A program made the translations under genes and the position numbers. Below are positions 1-4,892 of a stretch of DNA of 5,039 nucleotides, piece after piece. How positions within the stretch are numbered: the first letter of the stretch is position 1; each line of letters opens with the position of its first letter. The DNA lies in assembly GCA_030728545.1 (NCBI GenBank), contig JANQZQ010000005.1, forward strand, positions 1 through 5,039, in the 5' to 3' direction. The notes beneath the pieces were generated by a model, which saw nothing but the letters and a program-made list of their open reading frames with translations, was not told the origin of the DNA and did no database searches. Origin of the DNA: Ilumatobacteraceae bacterium. GTDB lineage: Bacteria; Actinomycetota; Acidimicrobiia; Acidimicrobiales; Ilumatobacteraceae.

Positions 1-811
1 TGCCAAACACGTCGCCAGTCAAGCATTCGCTGTGCACCCGAGTAAGCACAGGTGCGCCACTACCGATATCCCCGCGCACAAAAGCCAGATGCTCGATGCC
101 GTCGATCGTCGAGCGATAAGCGACGCATTCAAATTCGCCCCATTGCGTGGGTACGCGTGCCGAGCCGATGCGCTCGACGAGACGTTCTTTATGTCGACGC
201 CACTCCACCAACGCAGCGATGGAGGAGAGCAACAGGTTGTGCTTGCGGCAGAACTCGATGAGTTGCGGCAATCGGGCCATGGTGCCGTCGTCATTTTGAA
301 TTTCGCAAATCACACCAGCTGGCTCGCAACCCGCCATGCGCGCCAAATCGACTGCTGCCTCGGTGTGGCCAGCACGCTTCAACACGCCACCTTCGCGAGC
401 GCGAAGCGGAAACACGTGTCCGGGTCGGGCAAATGCTTGGTAGCCAACGGTGCCATCGGCGAGTGCGCGAATCGTGAGCGCGCGGTCAGCAGCAGAAATG
501 CCGGTGCTTGTGCCTTCGAGCAAATCAACCGACACCGTGAAGGCGGTGCGATGGCTCTCGGTGTTGTGGTCAACCATCATCGGCAAACGCAAATCGTCAC
601 AACGCTCACCTGTAAGCGGGGCCACCACCACACCCGATGTGTGGCGAATGATGAACGCCAGCTTCTCGGCGGTTACGTGTTCTGCAGCCATGATGAGGTC
701 GCCTTCGTTTTCGCGGTCTTCGTCGTCGACGAGCACGACCATGTCGCCGCGGGCAATGGCCGCAATCACGTCGTCAATTGGGGCAAACGCGCTGTTTGCT
801 GTTTGGGTCAT
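1..811 (-). CDS. ribBA: Bifunctional 3,4-dihydroxy-2-butanone 4-phosphate synthase / GTP cyclohydrolase II (partial, 3' end outside window)
   Basis: The N-terminal half (about residues 8-205) converts ribulose 5-phosphate to DHBP plus formate. The C-terminal half would open GTP to the first pyrimidine intermediate of riboflavin synthesis. Both are cytosolic. My translation gives 270 residues with no stop. Visible DHBP synthase motifs are the acidic metal/substrate loop DDEDRENEGDL (29-39), SAADRALTI (106-114), RPGHVFPL (129-136), AGHTEAAVDL with the expected metal-binding His149, and EIQNDDGTMARL (170-181). The cyclohydrolase II half begins with a WGEFECVAYR segment and reaches RVHSECLTGD (259-267). 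Cys263 is the first of the three expected zinc cysteines; the CDC pair lies beyond the edge. The start is fixed by the ATGA overlap with the ribD stop (808-811) and an AGGAG six bases upstream, so translation is probably coupled to ribD. Family assignment is very secure. That both halves are complete is inferred. Confidence 0.96.
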   Translation of the reverse strand, partial: MTQTANSAFAPIDDVIAAIARGDMVVLVDDEDRENEGDLIMAAEHVTAEKLAFIIRHTSGVVVAPLTGERCDDLRLPMMVDHNTESHRTAFTVSVDLLEGTSTGISAADRALTIRALADGTVGYQAFARPGHVFPLRAREGGVLKRAGHTEAAVDLARMAGCEPAGVICEIQNDDGTMARLPQLIEFCRKHNLLLSSIAALVEWRRHKERLVERIGSARVPTQWGEFECVAYRSTIDGIEHLAFVRGDIGSGAPVLTRVHSECLTGDVFG

Positions 812-1803
812 GCCGGGCTCCTCTGGGGTTCAATCACGACTTCTACGTCGTCACCGAGTTGTTGGGTAGAAATTGTGCGTCCACGCCACACGTCGGCGAG
901 TGTGGCCGCCGTGTCGCCGGCAAATGCGGGCACTGCGTCGCCGCCACCCATGATTGCCGGTGCAATGTGAAACACGTAGCGGTCAATGAGCCCGGCTTGG
1001 TGAAAGCTGGCAGCCACTTTGGCGCCACCTTCGACCATGAGTTGCAGCACATGTTCGCCGCCGAGCGTGTCGAGCAACTCGGTGAGCGAACCAGCCCACT
1101 CGGTGCACGGATGCACGCGGGCATCAACCGGTGCACGACCCAGCACGATGCGTCGTGGTGAAGCGCCAGGTGCATCGCGAACGGTGAGTTGTGGATCATC
1201 GGCACGCACTGTGCCGGCACCCACCACGATGGCGTCGCTCGCTGCGCGCAACTCGTGCACACGGCGTCGCGCCAGTTCGCCAGTAATCCAGCCACTGGCA
1301 CCAGACTTTGCAGCGATATAGCCGTCAATGGTCATCGCCAACTTGAGCATCACCAACGGGCGACCAGTGCGGCGGTGATGCAGATACGCAGCGAGCTGTT
1401 CGTTCACAGCCTCTGCTTCGACGCCAACTTGCACCGCGATGCCCGCATCGCGAAGTCGGTTAATTCCGGTGCCGGCAACGCGCTGGTCAGGGTCTTGCAC
1501 GCCGATCACCACGCGGGCAACACCTGCGGTGATGATTGCTTCGGTGCACGGTGGGGTGCGACCAAAGTGGTTGCACGGCTCGAGCGTGACGTACATCGTT
1601 GCACCGCGCGCTGCTTCGCCGGCAGCACGCAACGCTTGTACTTCGGCGTGTGCCTGGCCGACTGGCTGAGTGAAACCACTGAAGCGTCGACCGTCGGCGG
1701 CTACAAGCACAGCACCCACCCACGGGTTGGGCCGGCAAATATGTTGCGCGGAGGCGGCAACAAGCACCGCCTCGCGCATCGATTGTTGGTCGATGTCGAT
1801 CAT
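808..1803 (-). CDS. ribD: Bifunctional diaminohydroxyphosphoribosylaminopyrimidine deaminase / 5-amino-6-(5-phosphoribosylamino)uracil reductase
   Basis: RibD deaminates the product of GTP cyclohydrolase II and then reduces its ribose with NADPH (second and third steps of riboflavin synthesis, cytosol). From the ATG at 1803 the protein is 331 aa. The deaminase domain (about 8-145) shows NPWVGAVLV (26-34), HAEVQAL with zinc His52 and catalytic Glu54, then TLEPCNHFGRTPPC with zinc Cys77 and Cys86. The reductase domain (about 148-331) shows KLAMTIDGYIA (154-164), GAGTVRADDPQL (195-206) and LMVEGGA (255-261). Reading could extend 31 codons upstream, but that stretch is the riboswitch, so the 1803 start is chosen. 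It has AGGA four bases upstream. The protein is short for the family (commonly about 360 or more): by comparison with E. coli RibD, roughly 30 residues are missing between IVLGRAP and the VEGG loop. It follows the FMN riboswitch and overlaps ribBA by 4 nt. Confidence 0.96.
   Translation of the reverse strand: MIDIDQQSMREAVLVAASAQHICRPNPWVGAVLVAADGRRFSGFTQPVGQAHAEVQALRAAGEAARGATMYVTLEPCNHFGRTPPCTEAIITAGVARVVIGVQDPDQRVAGTGINRLRDAGIAVQVGVEAEAVNEQLAAYLHHRRTGRPLVMLKLAMTIDGYIAAKSGASGWITGELARRRVHELRAASDAIVVGAGTVRADDPQLTVRDAPGASPRRIVLGRAPVDARVHPCTEWAGSLTELLDTLGGEHVLQLMVEGGAKVAASFHQAGLIDRYVFHIAPAIMGGGDAVPAFAGDTAATLADVWRGRTISTQQLGDDVEVVIEPQRSPA
818..822 (-). promoter_or_regulatory. Shine-Dalgarno of ribBA inside the ribD 3' end
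   Basis: AGGAG (within AGAGGAG, minus strand 824 to 818) sits six bases before the ribBA ATG at 811. It is the strongest ribosome site seen in the window. It lies within the last codons of ribD, so ribBA can load ribosomes itself or through coupled re-initiation at the ATGA overlap. Confidence 0.75.
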
Positions 1804-1807
1804 CTCT

Positions 1808-1929
1808 TCCTGCTTCCATCCGGACTCTGACCGTCGGCCTCGGAGTTTCACCGAATCAGTCCCGCATCGTGAGACGCGGGAGTCGCGGGCTTTCACCGCC
1901 GATAGGGAATTTCACCCAACCCTGCAAGA
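1808..1929 (-). promoter_or_regulatory. FMN riboswitch (RFN element) controlling ribD translation
   Basis: Read on the minus strand, the conserved RFN blocks appear in order: GGGTGAAATTCCC (1917-1905); TATCGGCGGTGAAAGCCCGC (start of the block at 1904-1883); a variable hairpin with stem TCCCGC/GCGGGA (1881-1876 with 1865-1860); CGGTGAAACTCCG (1853-1841); and GCCGACGGTCAGAGTCCGG (1838-1820). The closing stem P1 can form between TCTTGC (1929-1924) and GCAGGA (1813-1808). The AGGA at the end of P1 is the ribD Shine-Dalgarno, and the ATG is only four bases further. FMN binding, which stabilises P1 in this family, should therefore hide the ribosome site directly. There is no room for an intrinsic terminator between aptamer and gene, so translational control is inferred. 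The element begins four bases after the transporter stop codon. Confidence 0.96.
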
Positions 1930-1933
1930 CATT

Positions 1934-2881
1934 TCAGTTGTGTGCCGCACCTCCCGGTGTTGCATTCGTCAGGCTACCGACGTCACGCCGCGCCTCACTG
2001 ACCGTGAGCAGCACTACGGCACCAATCACCAGTACCGCACCGATCACGCTGCGGGTGGTGAGTCGTTCGTTGAGAAACATCAAGCCCACGACGATGGTGA
2101 CCACCGGCTCAAACGTTGATGCCACCGATGTGGGGCCGGGCCCGACTCGTTTCATTGCCGCAAAGAACAATGCCATCGCCACAATGGTGCCAACAGTAGA
2201 AATCACCACCACGTTTACCCAGCCAGGTGTGGAGTTTGGAAACTGCACCTGCATGCCAAAGGGTTGCGCAAGCCACATGGTGAGCCACAGCGTGAGCCAG
2301 CCGAACATTGCACCAATCAGGATGATGGTGAGCCCCGTGATGCCGTCGTATTTCGGCATGACGCCCGATGACAACACCACATAAAAGGTGTAGGTGAGGG
2401 CACCGGCCAAAGTGAGTGCAACACCGACTGTTTCTCCACCGCTTACCTCGCCTGCTGTGAGACCGGCGCCAGCAACGGTGGCGACGAGGCAGATACCGAT
2501 TACTTTGCTCGGCTCGTGATGCAGCAGCCACCACGACAGCAACACCGCCATGACCGGAAAGCAATAAAAGATGATTGATACCAAGCCCGAATCCATTCGT
2601 TCGATGGCACCGAAATAAAAGAATGATTGAAACGTGAAACCGATGTAGCCAAAGAGGAAAATCTTGATTAGGTCACGACCTTGCGGCCACGACACACCGC
2701 GCATCGCGACGAGGCGGTATGCCAGGAGCATCGGTGCAGCAATGAGGAAACGCGCCACCATCAAGCCCTGGCTGTTGGCGCCGTCTTCGAAGGCGCGCAC
2801 AGAAAACAGCGGGTTGATGCCATAGAGCGTGCATGACAGCACCGCCAGGGCAATACCAATTACGCGTTGGTTGTTACGCAC
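1934..2881 (-). CDS. EamA/DMT-superfamily permease, substrate unknown
   Basis: This is a ten-helix inner-membrane transporter made of two EamA repeats. From the GTG at 2881 it is 315 aa, usual for the family. Hydrophobic segments lie near residues 7-27, 40-60, 71-92, 98-120, 126-144, 151-174, 184-205, 221-243, 251-270 and 278-294. The second repeat carries the typical FEPVVTIVVGLMFLNERLT region (257-275), where E258-P259 and the NER turn are family landmarks. An ATG at 2950 would add 23 residues, but those are low-complexity Thr/Lys/Pro residues read out of frame through the upstream gene, so the GTG is preferred; neither start has a clear Shine-Dalgarno. The GTG start overlaps the upstream small gene by 8 nt, suggesting coupling. 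The FMN riboswitch and ribD follow directly. Some EamA proteins (RibN) carry riboflavin, so a flavin substrate is possible but unproven; DMT substrates cannot be read from sequence. Confidence 0.88.
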   Translation of the reverse strand: MRNNQRVIGIALAVLSCTLYGINPLFSVRAFEDGANSQGLMVARFLIAAPMLLAYRLVAMRGVSWPQGRDLIKIFLFGYIGFTFQSFFYFGAIERMDSGLVSIIFYCFPVMAVLLSWWLLHHEPSKVIGICLVATVAGAGLTAGEVSGGETVGVALTLAGALTYTFYVVLSSGVMPKYDGITGLTIILIGAMFGWLTLWLTMWLAQPFGMQVQFPNSTPGWVNVVVISTVGTIVAMALFFAAMKRVGPGPTSVASTFEPVVTIVVGLMFLNERLTTRSVIGAVLVIGAVVLLTVSEARRDVGSLTNATPGGAAHN

Positions 2882-3173
2882 CGTCGCCGCGTTTGTTGTC
2901 GGCTTCGTTGTCGGCTTCGTTCTCGCGTTGTTTGTCGCGCCGCATGACATTGCGAAACACCACGGTGAAGATCACCGCAATGCCGATGATCATGAAACTG
3001 AACACCGCAAACTGCAAGCCACCGCCACGATCGCCGGCCTGGGTTGGTGCAGTCCCACACCCTGGCTTGGGGAGTAGACCGATGCAGTCACTTACATCGC
3101 CGTCAAGCGGGTAGACGAATACCGAAGTGGATGTGGTTGAAGCATCGCTATTCGTGGAGTTGTCGGGGTGCAT
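2874..3173 (-). CDS. Small single-pass membrane protein with two conserved-looking cysteines, function unknown
   Basis: The 99-aa product has a polar Ser/Thr-rich N-terminus (1-17), a short domain with VSDCIGLLPKPGCG (27-40, Cys30 and Cys39), a glycine-rich DRGGG linker, one hydrophobic segment (about 54-73), and a basic then acidic tail starting RNVMRRDKQRE (74-84). The basic residues right after the helix predict an N-outside, C-cytoplasmic orientation without a cleaved signal peptide, so the two cysteines would face outside and could pair. The start is forced: an in-frame TGA lies 18 nt upstream of the ATG, with no other start between. No good Shine-Dalgarno is visible. Coding status is supported by the coherent topology and by the 8-nt overlap with the transporter. 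From memory, similar DCIG..PKPGCG-plus-helix proteins occur in Acidimicrobiia, but I cannot verify this. It is divergent from guaA and leads the transporter-riboflavin gene run. Confidence 0.72.
   Translation of the reverse strand: MHPDNSTNSDASTTSTSVFVYPLDGDVSDCIGLLPKPGCGTAPTQAGDRGGGLQFAVFSFMIIGIAVIFTVVFRNVMRRDKQRENEADNEADNKRGDGA
2895..2918 (-). repeat. Two tandem 12-bp units in the overlapping gene ends
   Basis: On the plus strand GTTGTCGGCTTC occurs twice back to back, and the first three bases of a third unit follow (2919-2921). On the minus strand this encodes the repeated peptide NEAD-NEAD in the tail of the small membrane protein. The unit length is a multiple of three, so gain or loss of a unit would keep the frame. 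Confidence 0.85.
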
Positions 3174-3236
3174 CGCTTGTACATTCTGTCAGGCACACTC
3201 AGCCCCGAGTGGCGCAGAACTACGGTGGTGGCAGTG
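3174..3236. promoter_or_regulatory. Divergent intergenic region between the small membrane protein gene and guaA
   Basis: These 63 bp must hold the start signals for guaA (plus) and probably for the minus-strand run. On the plus strand TACATT (3180-3185) and TACGGT (3221-3226) fit the loose actinobacterial TAnnnT -10 pattern, but neither has a convincing -35 at normal spacing. GGTGG (3224-3228), eight bases before the guaA ATG, is a weak ribosome site. A short inverted repeat, CACTC and GAGTG (3196-3200 and 3207-3211, 6-nt gap), could be an operator or chance. No clear minus-strand promoter was found. Confidence 0.4.
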
Positions 3237-4778
3237 ATGTCTGACCTACGCCCAACTGTTTTGGTGGTCGACTTTGGTGCTCAGTACGCCCAACTCATTG
3301 CTCGTCGCGTGCGTGAAGCACAGGTGTATTCCGAGATCGTCTCGCACCGCATTACTGCCGACGAAGTGCAGCGCCGCCAGCCTGCCGCCATCATTTTGTC
3401 GGGTGGGCCAAAAAGCGTGCACGTCGATGGCGCGCCGAGTTTGGACCCACGCATCTACGAATTGGGCATTCCAATTTTGGGTATTTGTTACGGCTGTCAG
3501 CTCATCGCCCAACAACTAGGTGGTGTCGTTGCGCGCGGCGACAAGGGTGAATATGGTCGAGCCACACTGAAGCGACACGGTGAATCGAGCCTGCTCGGTG
3601 ACACTGAGGCATCGTTTGATGTGTGGATGAGCCACTTTGATGCGGTGTCGATGGCGCCATCAGGTTTTCGTGTCACCGGGGCTACAGCGGATGCACCAAT
3701 GGCAGTGCTGGAAAACGATTCGAAGAAGATTTGGGCGGTGCAGTTTCACCCCGAGGTGGTGCACACCGAGCACGGGCAGCAAATGTTGCGCCACTTCTTG
3801 CATGATCTGGCAGGTATCGCGCCAAATTGGACGATGTCGTCGATTGCCGATTCGCAAATTGCGGCCGTGCGGGCCCAGGTGGGGGATGAGCGAGCGATCT
3901 GTGGTTTGTCGGGTGGTGTCGATTCAGCCGTAGCCGCTGCGTTGGTGCATCGCGCCATTGGCGCCAACCTCACGTGCGTATATGTAGACACCGGGCTCAT
4001 GCGTAAGAACGAAAGTGACCAAGTAGTGGAAACCTTCAAGCGCAATCTCGGCATCGAGTTGGTGCATGTGGATGCCGCAGATGAATTCTTCGACAAACTG
4101 CAAGGCGTCATCGACCCCGAGCAGAAGCGCAAGGTGATCGGCGAAACTTTTGTGCGCATCTTCGAGCGATATACGGGCGGCATCAAAGACGCCAAGTTTC
4201 TTGTGCAAGGCACGTTGTATCCCGACGTAATTGAAAGCGGTGGGCGCGAGGGTTCGGCCGTCATCAAAAGCCATCACAACGTGGGTGGGTTGCCTGATGA
4301 CATGACGCTGCAATTGTGCGAGCCGCTGCGCGAACTATTCAAAGATGAAGTGCGGTCACTTGGCACCACGCTTGGCTTGCCCGACGAAATTGTGTGGCGC
4401 CAGCCGTTTCCAGGGCCCGGTTTGGGTGTGCGCATTATCGGTGAAGTGACGCGCGAGAAAGTGAGCATCTTGCAAGAAGCCGATGCCATCGTGCGTGAAG
4501 AAATTCAGCGAGCAGGGCTCGAGCGAGAAATCTGGCAAGCCTTTGCCGTGCTTGCTGACATTCGTTCGGTGGGTGTGATGGGCGATGAACGCACGTATGC
4601 CCGACCGATCATCATTCGTGCCGTAACGAGCGACGACGCCATGACCGCTGACTGGGCACGGGTGCCGTATGACGTGTTGGCCACTATGTCGTCGCGCATC
4701 GTGAACGAAGTCGATGGTGTGAACCGTGTCGCATATGACATCACCTCCAAGCCCCCGGGGACCATCGAGTGGGAGTGA
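3237..4778 (+). CDS. guaA: GMP synthase (glutamine-hydrolysing), fused amidotransferase and synthetase
   Basis: GuaA aminates XMP to GMP using ATP and glutamine (purine synthesis, cytosol). The 513-aa protein is complete; E. coli GuaA is 525 aa. The class I glutamine amidotransferase domain (about 6-192) has an oxyanion/active-site block LSGGPKSV (54-61), nucleophile Cys84 in GICYGCQ, and His171 and Glu173 in QFHPEV. The ATP-pyrophosphatase domain has the P-loop SGGVDS (225-230) and YVDTGLMRKNE (249-259). The XMP-binding/dimerisation part has YPDVIES (328-334), KSHHNVGGLP (344-353), RQPFPGPGLGVRI (388-400) and the C-terminal SKPPGTIEWE. The ATG at 3237 is chosen because the canonical start MSDLRPTVLVVDFG aligns there; the possible 23-residue extension to 3168 looks unlike any GuaA and would overlap the divergent gene. 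One unusual detail is SHFD (132-135), where E. coli has SHGD. The stop codon lies inside a 27-bp repeat. Confidence 0.98.
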   Translation: MSDLRPTVLVVDFGAQYAQLIARRVREAQVYSEIVSHRITADEVQRRQPAAIILSGGPKSVHVDGAPSLDPRIYELGIPILGICYGCQLIAQQLGGVVARGDKGEYGRATLKRHGESSLLGDTEASFDVWMSHFDAVSMAPSGFRVTGATADAPMAVLENDSKKIWAVQFHPEVVHTEHGQQMLRHFLHDLAGIAPNWTMSSIADSQIAAVRAQVGDERAICGLSGGVDSAVAAALVHRAIGANLTCVYVDTGLMRKNESDQVVETFKRNLGIELVHVDAADEFFDKLQGVIDPEQKRKVIGETFVRIFERYTGGIKDAKFLVQGTLYPDVIESGGREGSAVIKSHHNVGGLPDDMTLQLCEPLRELFKDEVRSLGTTLGLPDEIVWRQPFPGPGLGVRIIGEVTREKVSILQEADAIVREEIQRAGLEREIWQAFAVLADIRSVGVMGDERTYARPIIIRAVTSDDAMTADWARVPYDVLATMSSRIVNEVDGVNRVAYDITSKPPGTIEWE

Positions 4779-4795
4779 GCGCAGCGAGCGGACAC
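4769..4795 (+). repeat. 27-bp direct repeat, copy 1, spanning the guaA stop codon
   Basis: It begins GTGGGAGTGAGCGC and ends GCGAGCGGACAC, and is identical over 27 bases to the copy at 4811-4837; flanking bases differ on both sides. The first ten bases are the guaA Trp-Glu-stop codons plus one upstream base, so this copy is partly under coding constraint. Confidence 0.95.
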
Positions 4796-4810
4796 GCGCA
4801 GCCAGCTCTG

Positions 4811-4837
4811 GTGGGAGTGAGCGCAGCGAGCGGACAC
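4811..4837 (+). repeat. 27-bp direct repeat, copy 2, intergenic
   Basis: This is an exact copy of 4769-4795 with a 42-bp offset. It lies between guaA and the next gene. Its GAGTG (4815-4819) and CACTC (4835-4839) could pair as a weak 5-bp stem, but no T-tract follows, so it is not called a terminator. The GAGCGCAGCGAGCG core resembles short dispersed repeats seen in several high-GC genomes (from memory). Confidence 0.95.
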
Positions 4838-4852
4838 TCGGATAAGCGCACT

Positions 4853-4883
4853 TTGTAACACAACTGTAAAAGAGGGTTAGACT
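4853..4883 (+). promoter_or_regulatory. Candidate promoter of the right-edge gene, probably leaderless
   Basis: TAGACT (4878-4883) fits the actinobacterial -10 pattern TAnnnT, with TTGTAA (4853-4858) as a poor -35 at 19-bp spacing. Only nine bases separate the -10 from the GTG at 4893, and no Shine-Dalgarno is present. Transcription may therefore begin at or within a few bases of the start codon, giving a leaderless mRNA. Confidence 0.5.
4854..4870 (+). promoter_or_regulatory. Possible OmpR-type response-regulator box (TGTAA direct repeat, 11-bp period)
   Basis: TGTAAC (4854-4859) and TGTAAA (4865-4870) are spaced exactly one helical turn apart, giving a GTAAC-N6-GTAAA pattern. OmpR-family regulators such as actinobacterial MtrA, and GlnR, bind tandem half-sites of this general type. 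The site overlaps the expected -35 region of the downstream gene, a position suited to an activator. The identity of the regulator is a guess. Confidence 0.4.
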
Positions 4884-4892
4884 GCCACCATC

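Noticed and set aside
32..970. Long plus-strand open frame of 312 codons opposite ribBA and the ribD end
   Set aside because: It is antisense to two clearly identified rib genes, its translation is low-complexity His/Arg/Ala-rich with no recognisable motif, and codon bias of the real genes on the other strand explains the openness.
1189..1830. Plus-strand open frame of 213 codons opposite ribD and the riboswitch
   Set aside because: It is a shadow of ribD; it runs into the conserved riboswitch and shows no family features.
1804..1896. 31-codon N-terminal extension of ribD
   Set aside because: The extension is translated riboswitch sequence. The aptamer ends at the Shine-Dalgarno of the 1803 ATG, where the RibD alignment begins.
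1971..1976. TAGCCT on the minus strand as a separate -10 box for the riboswitch transcript
   Set aside because: It fits TAnnnT but has no -35 at normal spacing and lies in the transporter coding region; such hexamers are frequent by chance.
2882..2950. 23-codon N-terminal extension of the EamA permease from ATG 2950
   Set aside because: It is low-complexity out-of-frame reading through the repeat in the upstream gene, with no Shine-Dalgarno; family length fits the GTG at 2881.
3168..3236. 23-codon N-terminal extension of guaA
   Set aside because: It does not resemble any GuaA N-terminus, would overlap the divergent small gene start, and the canonical start motif lies at 3237.
4769..4837. 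CRISPR array or attachment site
   Set aside because: There are only two copies, a 15-base spacer, and no integrase, tRNA or cas gene nearby; spacing and context do not fit either.
4779..4852. Intrinsic terminator after guaA
   Set aside because: Repeat copy 2 offers only a weak 5-bp GAGTG/CACTC stem and no T-run follows; CCAGCTCTGG (4802-4810 region) is too short. No Rho-independent terminator is supported.
4505..4861. Minus-strand open frame of 118 codons with repeated LRVSARCAHSH peptides
   Set aside because: It is antisense to the end of guaA; the peptide repeat only reflects the 27-bp DNA repeat.
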